Assembly: GCA_965233625.1 (NCBI GenBank)
Contig: OZ247499.1
Span: 1,550,001 to 1,614,000, forward strand
From: G965233625 sp965233625
GTDB taxonomy: Bacteria > Planctomycetota > Planctomycetia > Pirellulales > Pirellulaceae
Length of the DNA: 64,000 nucleotides
Reading direction: 5' to 3'
Shown here piece after piece: positions 17,701-24,795 of the stretch. The notes below the pieces were generated by a model, which saw only the letters and a program-made list of their open reading frames with translations, had not been told where the DNA came from and did no database searches. Both the position numbers and the translations under genes were made by a program. Position 1 is the first letter of the stretch; each line of letters begins with the position of its first letter.

Positions 17701-18707
17701 GTTGATTCCGTTGCGTGTTTGCTGAATGCCTGCTTCTGAACGAATCCGGCGGGCACAATCATGTTTAATCTAGCGGGCAACACTTCGATTTCCACCGGCA
17801 GTTGCCCACCTGGGTCGCCATCCAGCTGAAAAGCCACCGGCTCATCGGATTCAATGCGGATCTTTGTCGCGGTCTGCAGGTTACAATCGCGCCATGCGGG
17901 ATGCAGCCCCATGGCGATTCCCGCCAGATACTTCATCGCATACAACAGCGAACCGTTACGGAATGCACACACGTCTAACTTCCCGTCCAGTCCCGTTGCC
18001 TCCGGCGCAACCTTCAGGCCACCAGCATAACGTGGCAGATTGACGATGACCGCCCACTTGGCGGCGATGTTTTCCACCGTCGCCTTCTCACCACCAGAGG
18101 TCTCGCAACGGAGACGGAGTACGGGGTACTTATATCTACGCACCGTATCGAAAATTGGTTTGCAGTAAGAAAGATGGTGAATGTGCCCGCGACGGTTGGC
18201 GTGCAACCGCCTGACCACTTCCGCATCGAAGCCAATGCCCGCCATCAATAGAAATATCTGTCCGTTGGCGCGACCTGCATCTAATCGCAAAGCGATGCCT
18301 TCATCAATCATTTCCGCTGTACTGCGAGGATGATACGGCGCACCGATGTAGCGGGCGAAAAGGTTTTCTGTTCCCAGCGGCAGCACCGCGATGGGCGCCC
18401 CGGCAGGCGTGCGGTTGGCAACCAGCGCCGCAGTGCCATCGCCCCCGGCAGCTACCACGGCGCGAAGTTGGGCTGTTTCATACAGCTCTTTGACCCGGCG
18501 GCTTATCTCGAAAATATCGGTCAGAATTTCGACCTGATAGCCTTTGTTCCGCAATGCTTTGGCCAGCGCATCAATCACCGGGCGGCCGCTGCGGGCGCCA
18601 GCCTTGGGATTGGCGGAGATCACGACATGCCGCGCCTGGCGCGCGATCTCGCACAGCCGGTTGTTCGCCGGTTGGTGCTTCCCCGGTGTAGAGCTTCCTG
18701 TGGCCAT
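17697..18707 (-). CDS. Diacylglycerol kinase / sphingosine kinase-like (DAGK_cat) protein
   Basis: The 336-residue soluble protein carries the lipid-kinase catalytic motifs: SANPKAGARSG near residue 31, VVAAGGDGTAALVANRT, and VLPLGTENLFARYIG, which correspond to the GGDGT nucleotide loop and the PLGTxN segment. The C-terminal beta-sandwich ends around VAFQLDGDPGGQLPVEIEV. It probably phosphorylates a lipid alcohol such as diacylglycerol; YegS/DgkB-like proteins are alternatives. It overlaps kdsA by four bases, so lipid and Kdo metabolism are transcriptionally linked here. The region upstream to cstA (175 bp) is divergent and must hold promoters for both directions. Confidence 0.85.
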   Translation of the reverse strand: MATGSSTPGKHQPANNRLCEIARQARHVVISANPKAGARSGRPVIDALAKALRNKGYQVEILTDIFEISRRVKELYETAQLRAVVAAGGDGTAALVANRTPAGAPIAVLPLGTENLFARYIGAPYHPRSTAEMIDEGIALRLDAGRANGQIFLLMAGIGFDAEVVRRLHANRRGHIHHLSYCKPIFDTVRRYKYPVLRLRCETSGGEKATVENIAAKWAVIVNLPRYAGGLKVAPEATGLDGKLDVCAFRNGSLLYAMKYLAGIAMGLHPAWRDCNLQTATKIRIESDEPVAFQLDGDPGGQLPVEIEVLPARLNMIVPAGFVQKQAFSKHATEST

Positions 18708-18882
18708 TGATGGTTATTGTCGCCGCTTATACGAAGCAGGGTCAATGCGGGATCAAATCCCGCTGGGCGCCGTGCGGCAATTCTTAGCGGTTCAGCTACA
18801 CCACGCCTGCCGGTGGTGATATCATTGACGCCGCAGTTGACGTTTTCCCCACCTTTCACCAACTTTCAGCGGAATCCAGCCT

Positions 18883-20808
18883 ATGGGCACGCTGCTTATT
18901 GCGGTTGCTTCATTCTTTGGCTTCATCATTGCCTACCACACCTATGGCAAGTGGTTGGCGCGGCGGATCTTTGGCCTCGACCCGGATGCGGTCGTGCCGA
19001 GCCAGCAGTTGCGCGACGATGTAGACTTCGTTCCGACCAAGAAGGAAGTCATTTTCGGGCATCACTTTACGAGCATCGCCGGCACGGGGCCGATTGTGGG
19101 CCCTGCCATCGCCGTGTTCTGGGGCTGGTTGCCGGCGCTGCTGTGGGTGGTGTTTGGTTCCATCTTCATCGGCGCCGTGCACGATTTTGGCGCCCTGGTC
19201 GTTTCTCTGCGGAACCGTGGTCAGACGGTGGGTGAAGTTGCTGGCCGGATTATTTCGCCGCGTGCGAAGTATCTGTTCCTGCTGATCCTGTTCTTCGCAT
19301 TGACCATTGTGCTGGCGATTTTCGGGCTCGTCATTGCGGTGATCTTCAACACATATCCAGAATCGGTGCTTTCGGTCTGGGTGGAAATTCCGCTGGCGCT
19401 GGCGATTGGTTACTGGGCGTACAAGCGAAAGGGCGGGCTGTTGATTCCGTCGATTATCGCGTTGCTGGTGATGTATGGCGCCATGCTGGTCGGTGCGTAT
19501 TTTCTCCCCATTACTTTGCCGGCGATGCTGGGCAATCCGATTCTTATCTGGACCGGCATCCTATTTGTCTACTGCTTTATTGCTTCGGTACTGCCGGTCA
19601 TCACGTTGCTGCAGCCGCGCGACTATATCAACAGCCACGAACTGATCGCCGCCCTGGCGTTGCTGGCCTTGGGCCTGCTGGTCGCTTGCCTAACGGGGCA
19701 GGCACAGATTTCCAGCGCACCGGCTTACGCGACGGACATCCCGCCAGATGCACCGCCGATCTGGCCGTTTTTGTTCATCACCATTGCCTGTGGCGCCGTT
19801 TCCGGTTTTCACTGTCTTGTTAGCAGCGGTACGTCCAGCAAACAGGTCGAGTCTGAAAGCGATGCACAGTACGTCGGCTATGGCGCCATGTTGCTGGAAG
19901 GCGGATTGGCCGTCGTGGTTATCCTGGCCTGTTGTGCCGGCGTTGGTATGGGAAAGGTAGAGCGGACAGGCGAAGGCGCTGCGTACACCGTTGCCGCTGC
20001 ACGGCCAGCTTCAGACGCCGGCGCCGACACGATGCAGGCTTTCCGCCGTTCAGCCTGGCGTAGTTACTACCCGACCACACGCCCTGTAATGGAAGACGGC
20101 AAGCCGAAGCTGGACGCCGAAGGCAACGTGGTGACAACCGGCGCCTGGGCGACGCAGGGGCTGGATAAGAAGGTCGGCGCCTTTGTGGATGGTGGAGCGA
20201 ATTTCCTGTCTTCGATTGGCATTCCGCTGAAAGTCGGCGTTTGCATCATCGCGGTGCTGGTCGCCAGTTTCGCCGCGACCACGCTCGATACCGCCACTCG
20301 CTTGCAGCGTTACGTCGTGCAGGAACTGGCCGCAGGCGTGGGCTTGAAACCGTTAACCAACAAATACGCTGCCACAACGCTCGCGCTGGTTTTAGCCGGC
20401 GCGATCGCCCTCATTCCGGCGGCGCCGGGTAAACCGATGGGAACCGGCGGGTTGATACTCTGGCAACTGTTTGGCGCCACCAATCAGCTGCTGGCCGGGT
20501 TGGCGTTTATGGTGACCGTGTTTTATCTCTGGCGCCGTAACAAACCGGTGATGTTCGCCCTACTGCCGATGCTCCTGATGCTGTTCATGCCCGCCTGGGC
20601 CATGCTCTACAAGATGTTCGCCCCGGAAGTGGGCTGGTTATGGAGCGGCAAGTACCTGCTATTCAGCTTCGGCTGCCTGATCATGGGCCTGCAAGTCTGG
20701 ATGGTGATCGAAGGCCTCTTCATGTGGCCCCGTGCTCACGGTGTGCTCGAAGAAAAACTCCCACCCTTGGAAGGCAAACTCGCAGCAGTTGAAGGCGGCG
20801 GTTCCTGA
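18883..20808 (+). CDS. cstA: Carbon starvation protein A (CstA family transporter)
   Basis: The 641-residue polytopic membrane protein opens with the family signature (AYHTYGKWLARRIFGLDPD) followed by FGHHFTSIAGTGPIVGPAIA. Later motifs include GAVHDFGALVVSLRN, LLQPRDYINSHE, SGFHCLVSSGTSSKQVESE and the C-terminal ATTLDTATRLQRYVVQEL and LWQLFGATNQLLAGLAF. CstA proteins in enterobacteria import peptides or pyruvate on carbon limitation. A hydrophilic loop around residues 365-445 is longer than in compact homologues. It is a single-gene unit, divergent from the lipid-kinase gene and convergent with the small gene at 20828. Confidence 0.95.
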   Translation: MGTLLIAVASFFGFIIAYHTYGKWLARRIFGLDPDAVVPSQQLRDDVDFVPTKKEVIFGHHFTSIAGTGPIVGPAIAVFWGWLPALLWVVFGSIFIGAVHDFGALVVSLRNRGQTVGEVAGRIISPRAKYLFLLILFFALTIVLAIFGLVIAVIFNTYPESVLSVWVEIPLALAIGYWAYKRKGGLLIPSIIALLVMYGAMLVGAYFLPITLPAMLGNPILIWTGILFVYCFIASVLPVITLLQPRDYINSHELIAALALLALGLLVACLTGQAQISSAPAYATDIPPDAPPIWPFLFITIACGAVSGFHCLVSSGTSSKQVESESDAQYVGYGAMLLEGGLAVVVILACCAGVGMGKVERTGEGAAYTVAAARPASDAGADTMQAFRRSAWRSYYPTTRPVMEDGKPKLDAEGNVVTTGAWATQGLDKKVGAFVDGGANFLSSIGIPLKVGVCIIAVLVASFAATTLDTATRLQRYVVQELAAGVGLKPLTNKYAATTLALVLAGAIALIPAAPGKPMGTGGLILWQLFGATNQLLAGLAFMVTVFYLWRRNKPVMFALLPMLLMLFMPAWAMLYKMFAPEVGWLWSGKYLLFSFGCLIMGLQVWMVIEGLFMWPRAHGVLEEKLPPLEGKLAAVEGGGS

Positions 20809-20827
20809 TAGCTTCAACTTGATCGCA

Positions 20828-21193
20828 TCAGGATGGCCCGGTTGAGCGAACAGCTGCGAGATCACCTGCCATGCGCATGGCGGAAAATGCAATGTATTCG
20901 TCAGTGAAGGAATTCTGCTCAGCTTCAGGACCAGCGAGCCAGGTGTCCAAGTCGTCGTCAAACTGTCGAACCACTGACACCAGATTCAACAGTGCGTGTT
21001 GCGGCGCCGACATGACAAGCTGATCACGGGCGTAGTCGTCAGAGATGCCCCAAAAAGAAGCGTACGGAATGAGTGATTGCAGTGACAAAGGAACTGATGC
21101 GGCATCTAATTTGACGATCGATGATTTACGGTAAAACTCACCGTACATTTCGCGCATCGCAGTAATGCCCCATACCGCACTCCGATTGCTCAT
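20828..21193 (-). CDS. Small hypothetical protein
   Basis: The 121-residue soluble acidic protein has no signal peptide or membrane segment and no motif I recognise. Codon use looks normal and the frame is closed by a terminator-like hairpin and a divergent neighbour, so it is probably a real gene, but function is unknown. A weak GAAGAG lies about seven bases before ATG 21193. It is convergent with cstA, 19 bp apart. Confidence 0.55.
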   Translation of the reverse strand: MSNRSAVWGITAMREMYGEFYRKSSIVKLDAASVPLSLQSLIPYASFWGISDDYARDQLVMSAPQHALLNLVSVVRQFDDDLDTWLAGPEAEQNSFTDEYIAFSAMRMAGDLAAVRSTGPS

Positions 21194-21237
21194 GCTATCT
21201 CTTCACTCATCCTTCCCTAAGTGACACTTCAAATGAG

Positions 21238-21268
21238 AACAGGCTGGAATGGCAAACTCCAGCCTGTT
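21238..21268 (-). terminator. Hairpin terminator after the TIM-barrel gene
   Basis: AACAGGCTGGA and TCCAGCCTGTT form a perfect 11-bp stem around a nine-base loop. On the minus strand it begins 33 bases past the stop of the gene at 21301 and is followed by a short T-containing run (CTGTTCTCATTTG). It separates that gene from the small gene at 20828. Confidence 0.75.
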
Positions 21269-21300
21269 TCAAGGTTTCAATTGTGAATCTGCGGGCCGTA

Positions 21301-22200
21301 CTACGACAGCTCTTTGCGTACCTTTAGCAGCAGGTCGCGTGTTGCCAGGATACCGGCGTGCTCGTCTAACTTGCGGCCTTCGTATTCGATGCCGACATAA
21401 CCGTGGTAGCCCGCGTCGAGGACGATTTTCATCATCTTCTTATAGTCAGTGTGTGTCTCGTTGCCGTTTTCATCAAAGTCGTGGCTCTTGGCGCTGACAG
21501 CTTTGGCGAATGGCATCAGTTCGGTCACGCCTTTGTAGCGGTCGTAGCCGTGGAAGTTGCCAAAGTCGGGCAGCGTGCCACAGTTGGGCAGGTTGACCTT
21601 CTTCATCACGCCGGCCAGCCATTGGCCGTTGGAAGACAGGCCGCCATGATTTTCAACAATCACATTCATGCCATGCTTCGCGGCGAACTTGCTAAGCTTC
21701 GACAGTCCGTCGGCGGCAAGATCCTGTGCCTTGTCAAAATCGTTGCTTGACGCGGCGTTTACCCGGATTGAATGGCAACCCAGGAACTTGGCGGCTTCCA
21801 CCCAGCGGTAATGCTTTTCGACGGCTTCCTGGCGCTTCGCATCGTTAGGATCGCCGAGCTTGCCTTCGCCATCGATCATGATCAGCAGGCTTTTGACGTC
21901 GTGGTCCGCAGCACGCTTCTTCATCTCTTTCAGATAAGCCATGTCTTTGGCTTTATCTTTGAAGAACTGGTTTACGTACTCGACGGCGCCGATGTCGAAC
22001 TTCTTGCGGGCTGTCATTGCGAAATCGAGATTGTCGATCTTCTTGCCGAAAATGGCTTTGTGCAATGACCATTCAGCCAGCGATAGTTCGAAGATCGGCT
22101 TCTTGGTGCTGTCGGCTGCCAGTAATGGCGATTGCGAGACAGCAGTGGCGGCGGCGACTGCGGCAGTGGTCTGAAGAAATTTCCGGCGTGTCGGCTGCAT
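21301..22200 (-). CDS. Tat-exported sugar phosphate isomerase/epimerase (TIM barrel, AP-endonuclease 2 fold)
   Basis: The 299-residue protein has a Tat signal (RRKFLQTTAAVAAATAVSQ) and then a xylose-isomerase-like TIM barrel. Predicted metal ligands are the Glu of VIVENHGG, the Asp of GTLPDFGNF, the His of SAKSHDFD and the Glu of YVGIEYEG. Relatives include hydroxypyruvate isomerase and sugar phosphate epimerases. Export is unusual for a metabolic epimerase but common for this family in planctomycetes, where such proteins may act on sugars released outside the cytoplasm. AGGA lies eight bases before ATG 22200. It is a single-gene unit with its own terminator. Confidence 0.88.
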   Translation of the reverse strand: MQPTRRKFLQTTAAVAAATAVSQSPLLAADSTKKPIFELSLAEWSLHKAIFGKKIDNLDFAMTARKKFDIGAVEYVNQFFKDKAKDMAYLKEMKKRAADHDVKSLLIMIDGEGKLGDPNDAKRQEAVEKHYRWVEAAKFLGCHSIRVNAASSNDFDKAQDLAADGLSKLSKFAAKHGMNVIVENHGGLSSNGQWLAGVMKKVNLPNCGTLPDFGNFHGYDRYKGVTELMPFAKAVSAKSHDFDENGNETHTDYKKMMKIVLDAGYHGYVGIEYEGRKLDEHAGILATRDLLLKVRKELS

Positions 22201-22346
22201 TCGGTTTTCCTTTGATAGGGCTTAATGTTGAGTGGGCTATATTGAATGATGGTGGCCGGTTATGGAAGCGTCTCAACGGCATGCAATTGAACAATTTTGC
22301 ACGGTTGTGAAACCAACGTTTCGCCACAGGGGGTAGTATATTCTCA

Positions 22347-22382
22347 CGCCCCGTTGCCAGCAAACAAACGGGGCGGGTTTTT
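22347..22382 (+). terminator. Intrinsic terminator in the leader upstream of the Ser/Thr kinase
   Basis: CGCCCCGTT and AACGGGGCG make a perfect 9-bp GC-rich stem around an 11-base loop, followed directly by GGTTTTT. It points along the plus strand, yet no plus-strand gene ends nearby: the upstream neighbour at 22200 reads the other way and the kinase begins 106 bases downstream at 22488. It could attenuate the kinase transcript, end a small RNA, or block antisense reading. Confidence 0.75.
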
Positions 22383-22487
22383 GCCGCCAGGCGGTGGATT
22401 ACTCCACATCGGCGCTGAAGTAGTGCATAATTATGTGGTGCAGGCCGTGCGCCTTTTTACGAATCATACGCTGAATAATCGCAACGG

Positions 22488-24032
22488 ATGACGAATAGCT
22501 CTATAACCACCGCTTCGGATGATTCGTCCCGTTCGCGCGATCTGTCTGGAGACACGATCGGCGACTATCAGATTCTCCGCCGCATTGGACGGGGTGGTAT
22601 GGCGGAGGTGTATCTGGCCACACAGACATCGCTGCAACGCCGCGTCGCCTTCAAAGTGCTGCACCCCAATCTTGCCAGCGACCCGGTTTACGTCAAACGG
22701 TTTCAGAACGAAGCACGCTCCGCCGCATCCCTGGTCAACGCCAACATCGTGCAGATTCACGAAGTCGGCTGCATTAACGGATTGCACTTTATTGTCCAGG
22801 AATACGTTTCCGGCCAGAACCTGAAACAACTGCTGGACAAACAAGGCCCGGTGTCTGTCGGCGTGGCGATGAACATTATCCGGCAATCCGGCGCCGCGCT
22901 GCATAAGGCGTCGCAGGCCGGCATCGTGCATCGCGACATCAAGCCAGAGAACATCATGTTGTCGCGTGATGGCGAGGTGAAGGTCGCGGACTTTGGTTTG
23001 TCGCGGATTGTTGAGAAGAACAATCTGAACCTGACGCAGGACGGCATGACGATGGGCACGCCCCTCTACATGAGTCCGGAACAGGTAGAGGGTAAGGCGG
23101 TTGATTTCCGCAGCGACCTCTATTCCTTCGGCGTGACATGCTTCCATATGCTGGCGGGCGAACCTCCTTTCCACGGAGAGTCCGCTTTGAATGTCGCCGT
23201 GCAGCACATCAAAGACGCTCCACCGCAGCTCGAAGACCTGCGGCCCGACCTGCCGCCGGGCCTGTGTAAGATTGTCCACAAACTTCTTTCCAAGAAGCCG
23301 GACGACCGTTATGACTCGGCCGCCTCGATGCTGCGTGATCTACGCGCCCTGGGGCTTGAGGCAGATAGCTCGTGGCCGACGGACCTGGAGAAAGACTGGT
23401 CCACTTCGGAAATGATGGCGATTGCCGACGCCCGCTTTGACGCGACCCAGCAGCTGCAGGCCGTACTCGACAAACCTGCCCGCAAAAGCACGGGTAGCTT
23501 GCGGTGGCTGGCTGTTGTCGCCGTGACGCTGCTGGCGTTTGCGGTTGGTTGCGGCGCCGCCTGGATCAGCCGGCCGGAAAACCTGCTGGCTTTCGATGCC
23601 GCGAAACTACCCGAAATCGAGAAGCAGGCGACTGCCCAGGATCAGTACGTTTACGCCATGCTCGATGGCAGTGAAGAAGCCCTCAAGAGCGTGGCGAAGC
23701 ACTTTCCTGCCAAGGCGTCGTCAACCAACACGTACTATGGTTTGATGGCGAAGCGGCGTCTGGGAGAGCTGTATCTTGCTACCCGCCGGCTGGACGAAGC
23801 GTTGTTGGTGTTTCACGAGCTTGAAAGGTCCAGCGAGAATGACCCATCTCTGAAAGAGTTCCGGGCTCACGGCCTGGCTGGGCAGATCTTTGTAATGTAC
23901 CGCAAAGGCGATACCGCCAAGGTGCAACAACTGAACCAGAAGCTCGCCCCGTACTGGGACGAGCTGGAACAGTCCACGAAAGATCAATTGCAGCGGCTGG
24001 TAGAGCGCCGGCGGACAAAACCCGCCGCGTGA
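22488..24032 (+). CDS. Membrane-anchored Ser/Thr protein kinase (PknB-like)
   Basis: The 514-residue Hanks-type kinase has a cytoplasmic catalytic domain at about 27-290: glycine loop IGRGGMAEVYLA, ATP-binding Lys in VAFKVL, catalytic loop IVHRDIKPENIML, DFG in VADFGLSR, and GTPLYMSPEQ in the activation segment. All catalytic residues are present. One membrane helix (LAVVAVTLLAFAVGCGAAW) at about 345-365 leads to a roughly 150-residue extracytoplasmic part with TPR-like helices (GLMAKRRLGELYLATRRLDEA), which may sense an envelope signal. The gene has a structured leader with an intrinsic terminator. It is convergent with the gene at 24042, nine bases apart. Confidence 0.93.
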   Translation: MTNSSITTASDDSSRSRDLSGDTIGDYQILRRIGRGGMAEVYLATQTSLQRRVAFKVLHPNLASDPVYVKRFQNEARSAASLVNANIVQIHEVGCINGLHFIVQEYVSGQNLKQLLDKQGPVSVGVAMNIIRQSGAALHKASQAGIVHRDIKPENIMLSRDGEVKVADFGLSRIVEKNNLNLTQDGMTMGTPLYMSPEQVEGKAVDFRSDLYSFGVTCFHMLAGEPPFHGESALNVAVQHIKDAPPQLEDLRPDLPPGLCKIVHKLLSKKPDDRYDSAASMLRDLRALGLEADSSWPTDLEKDWSTSEMMAIADARFDATQQLQAVLDKPARKSTGSLRWLAVVAVTLLAFAVGCGAAWISRPENLLAFDAAKLPEIEKQATAQDQYVYAMLDGSEEALKSVAKHFPAKASSTNTYYGLMAKRRLGELYLATRRLDEALLVFHELERSSENDPSLKEFRAHGLAGQIFVMYRKGDTAKVQQLNQKLAPYWDELEQSTKDQLQRLVERRRTKPAA

Positions 24033-24041
24033 TCGCAGGCG

Positions 24042-24611
24042 TTATTTCTTCCGTGGTGGTGCGCTTCCCACGGCGCCGTCTGTGGTGTCGCCGCCATCTG
24101 CGTTGAACTGCGCGTTAAGCGTTTTCCATTGTGTCTCGGTCAGGCGGAGCACCACTTTGCTGCTCCGGCGGTCGATCTGCACTTCTGTCTTCACCGCTTT
24201 GCTGGGGCGGGGGCGATTGGGCGGCGGCAGTAGATCGGCCATTGCCAGTGGAATGACCGAAAGTCCGATAACCGCGACAACGGCGGTTGCGATCGACGTT
24301 TTAGCTGTCATCGGCAGGCGCCTGCTGCGCTGCAATAACCAGAGTCCACCGGCCACGACACCCAGTGCGATGGCGATGCCCGCGATAATTGTTCCCGGTC
24401 CGCTTGAATCTGTCGCGGCGCCAAAGCCACGTTGTCCACGGACGGCGGTGGCAGGGATTTTTATTACAGCAGCCTGGCTAGGACGGATTCGCTGGACGAC
24501 CAGTTCAAACTTTTCAACCTTGTCTGGTTCGTCCTGAGGAGGCGGAACATTCGCCACCGCAAACAGCGGAAAGGTAAGGTGTATCAGCAATAGGACGGTT
24601 AAGTAACGCAT
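24042..24611 (-). CDS. Small envelope hypothetical protein with two membrane segments
   Basis: The start is ATG 24611, which gives a clean signal peptide (YLTVLLLIHLTFPLFAVANV) and has GAGG nine bases upstream; the longer frame adds 16 residues. In the 189-residue product a first membrane helix (TIIAGIAIALGVVAGGLWLL) and a second (IATAVVAVIGLSVIPLAMA) follow a periplasmic stretch. The C-terminal tail carries a beta-rich segment (VQIDRRSSKVVLRL). No family is recognised. It is divergent from the gene at 24796. Confidence 0.65.
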   Translation of the reverse strand: MRYLTVLLLIHLTFPLFAVANVPPPQDEPDKVEKFELVVQRIRPSQAAVIKIPATAVRGQRGFGAATDSSGPGTIIAGIAIALGVVAGGLWLLQRSRRLPMTAKTSIATAVVAVIGLSVIPLAMADLLPPPNRPRPSKAVKTEVQIDRRSSKVVLRLTETQWKTLNAQFNADGGDTTDGAVGSAPPRKK

Positions 24612-24747
24612 GGGCTTAGTCCTCGATCTTCGAAAAAGAATGCCGGCCATCGAGGGCATTATGAGAGAGCCAGTTGCCGCTTGCCACTGGTTTTGCCGGT
24701 TGCAACGATAATTCCTGCGTGAAAGTATCGTATATTCGTGGTGTGTA

Positions 24748-24768
24748 GCGCCGGTCTGCCTCCGGCGC
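24748..24768. repeat. GC-rich hairpin in the leader of the Tim44-like gene
   Basis: GCGCCGG and CCGGCGC form a perfect 7-bp stem around TCTGCCT. It lies 28 bases before ATG 24796 and just after an AT-rich stretch (GTATATTC) that could be a -10 element. It has no T run, so it is more likely a structured 5' leader or a dispersed intergenic repeat than a terminator. Confidence 0.35.
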
Positions 24769-24795
24769 GAAGACTAATCAACGGAGTACGCGACG

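Noticed and set aside
18747..18763. T-arm-like hairpin (GCGGGAT, CAA loop, ATCCCGC) upstream of cstA
   Set aside because: It resembles a tRNA T-arm, but no matching acceptor stem, anticodon arm or D-arm can be built around it, so it is at most a leader hairpin.
22464..23279. 271-codon open frame on the minus strand opposite the Ser/Thr kinase
   Set aside because: It is antisense to a kinase domain with all catalytic motifs. Its translation is rich in Arg/His/Gln with no recognisable domain, a typical shadow frame in GC-rich DNA.
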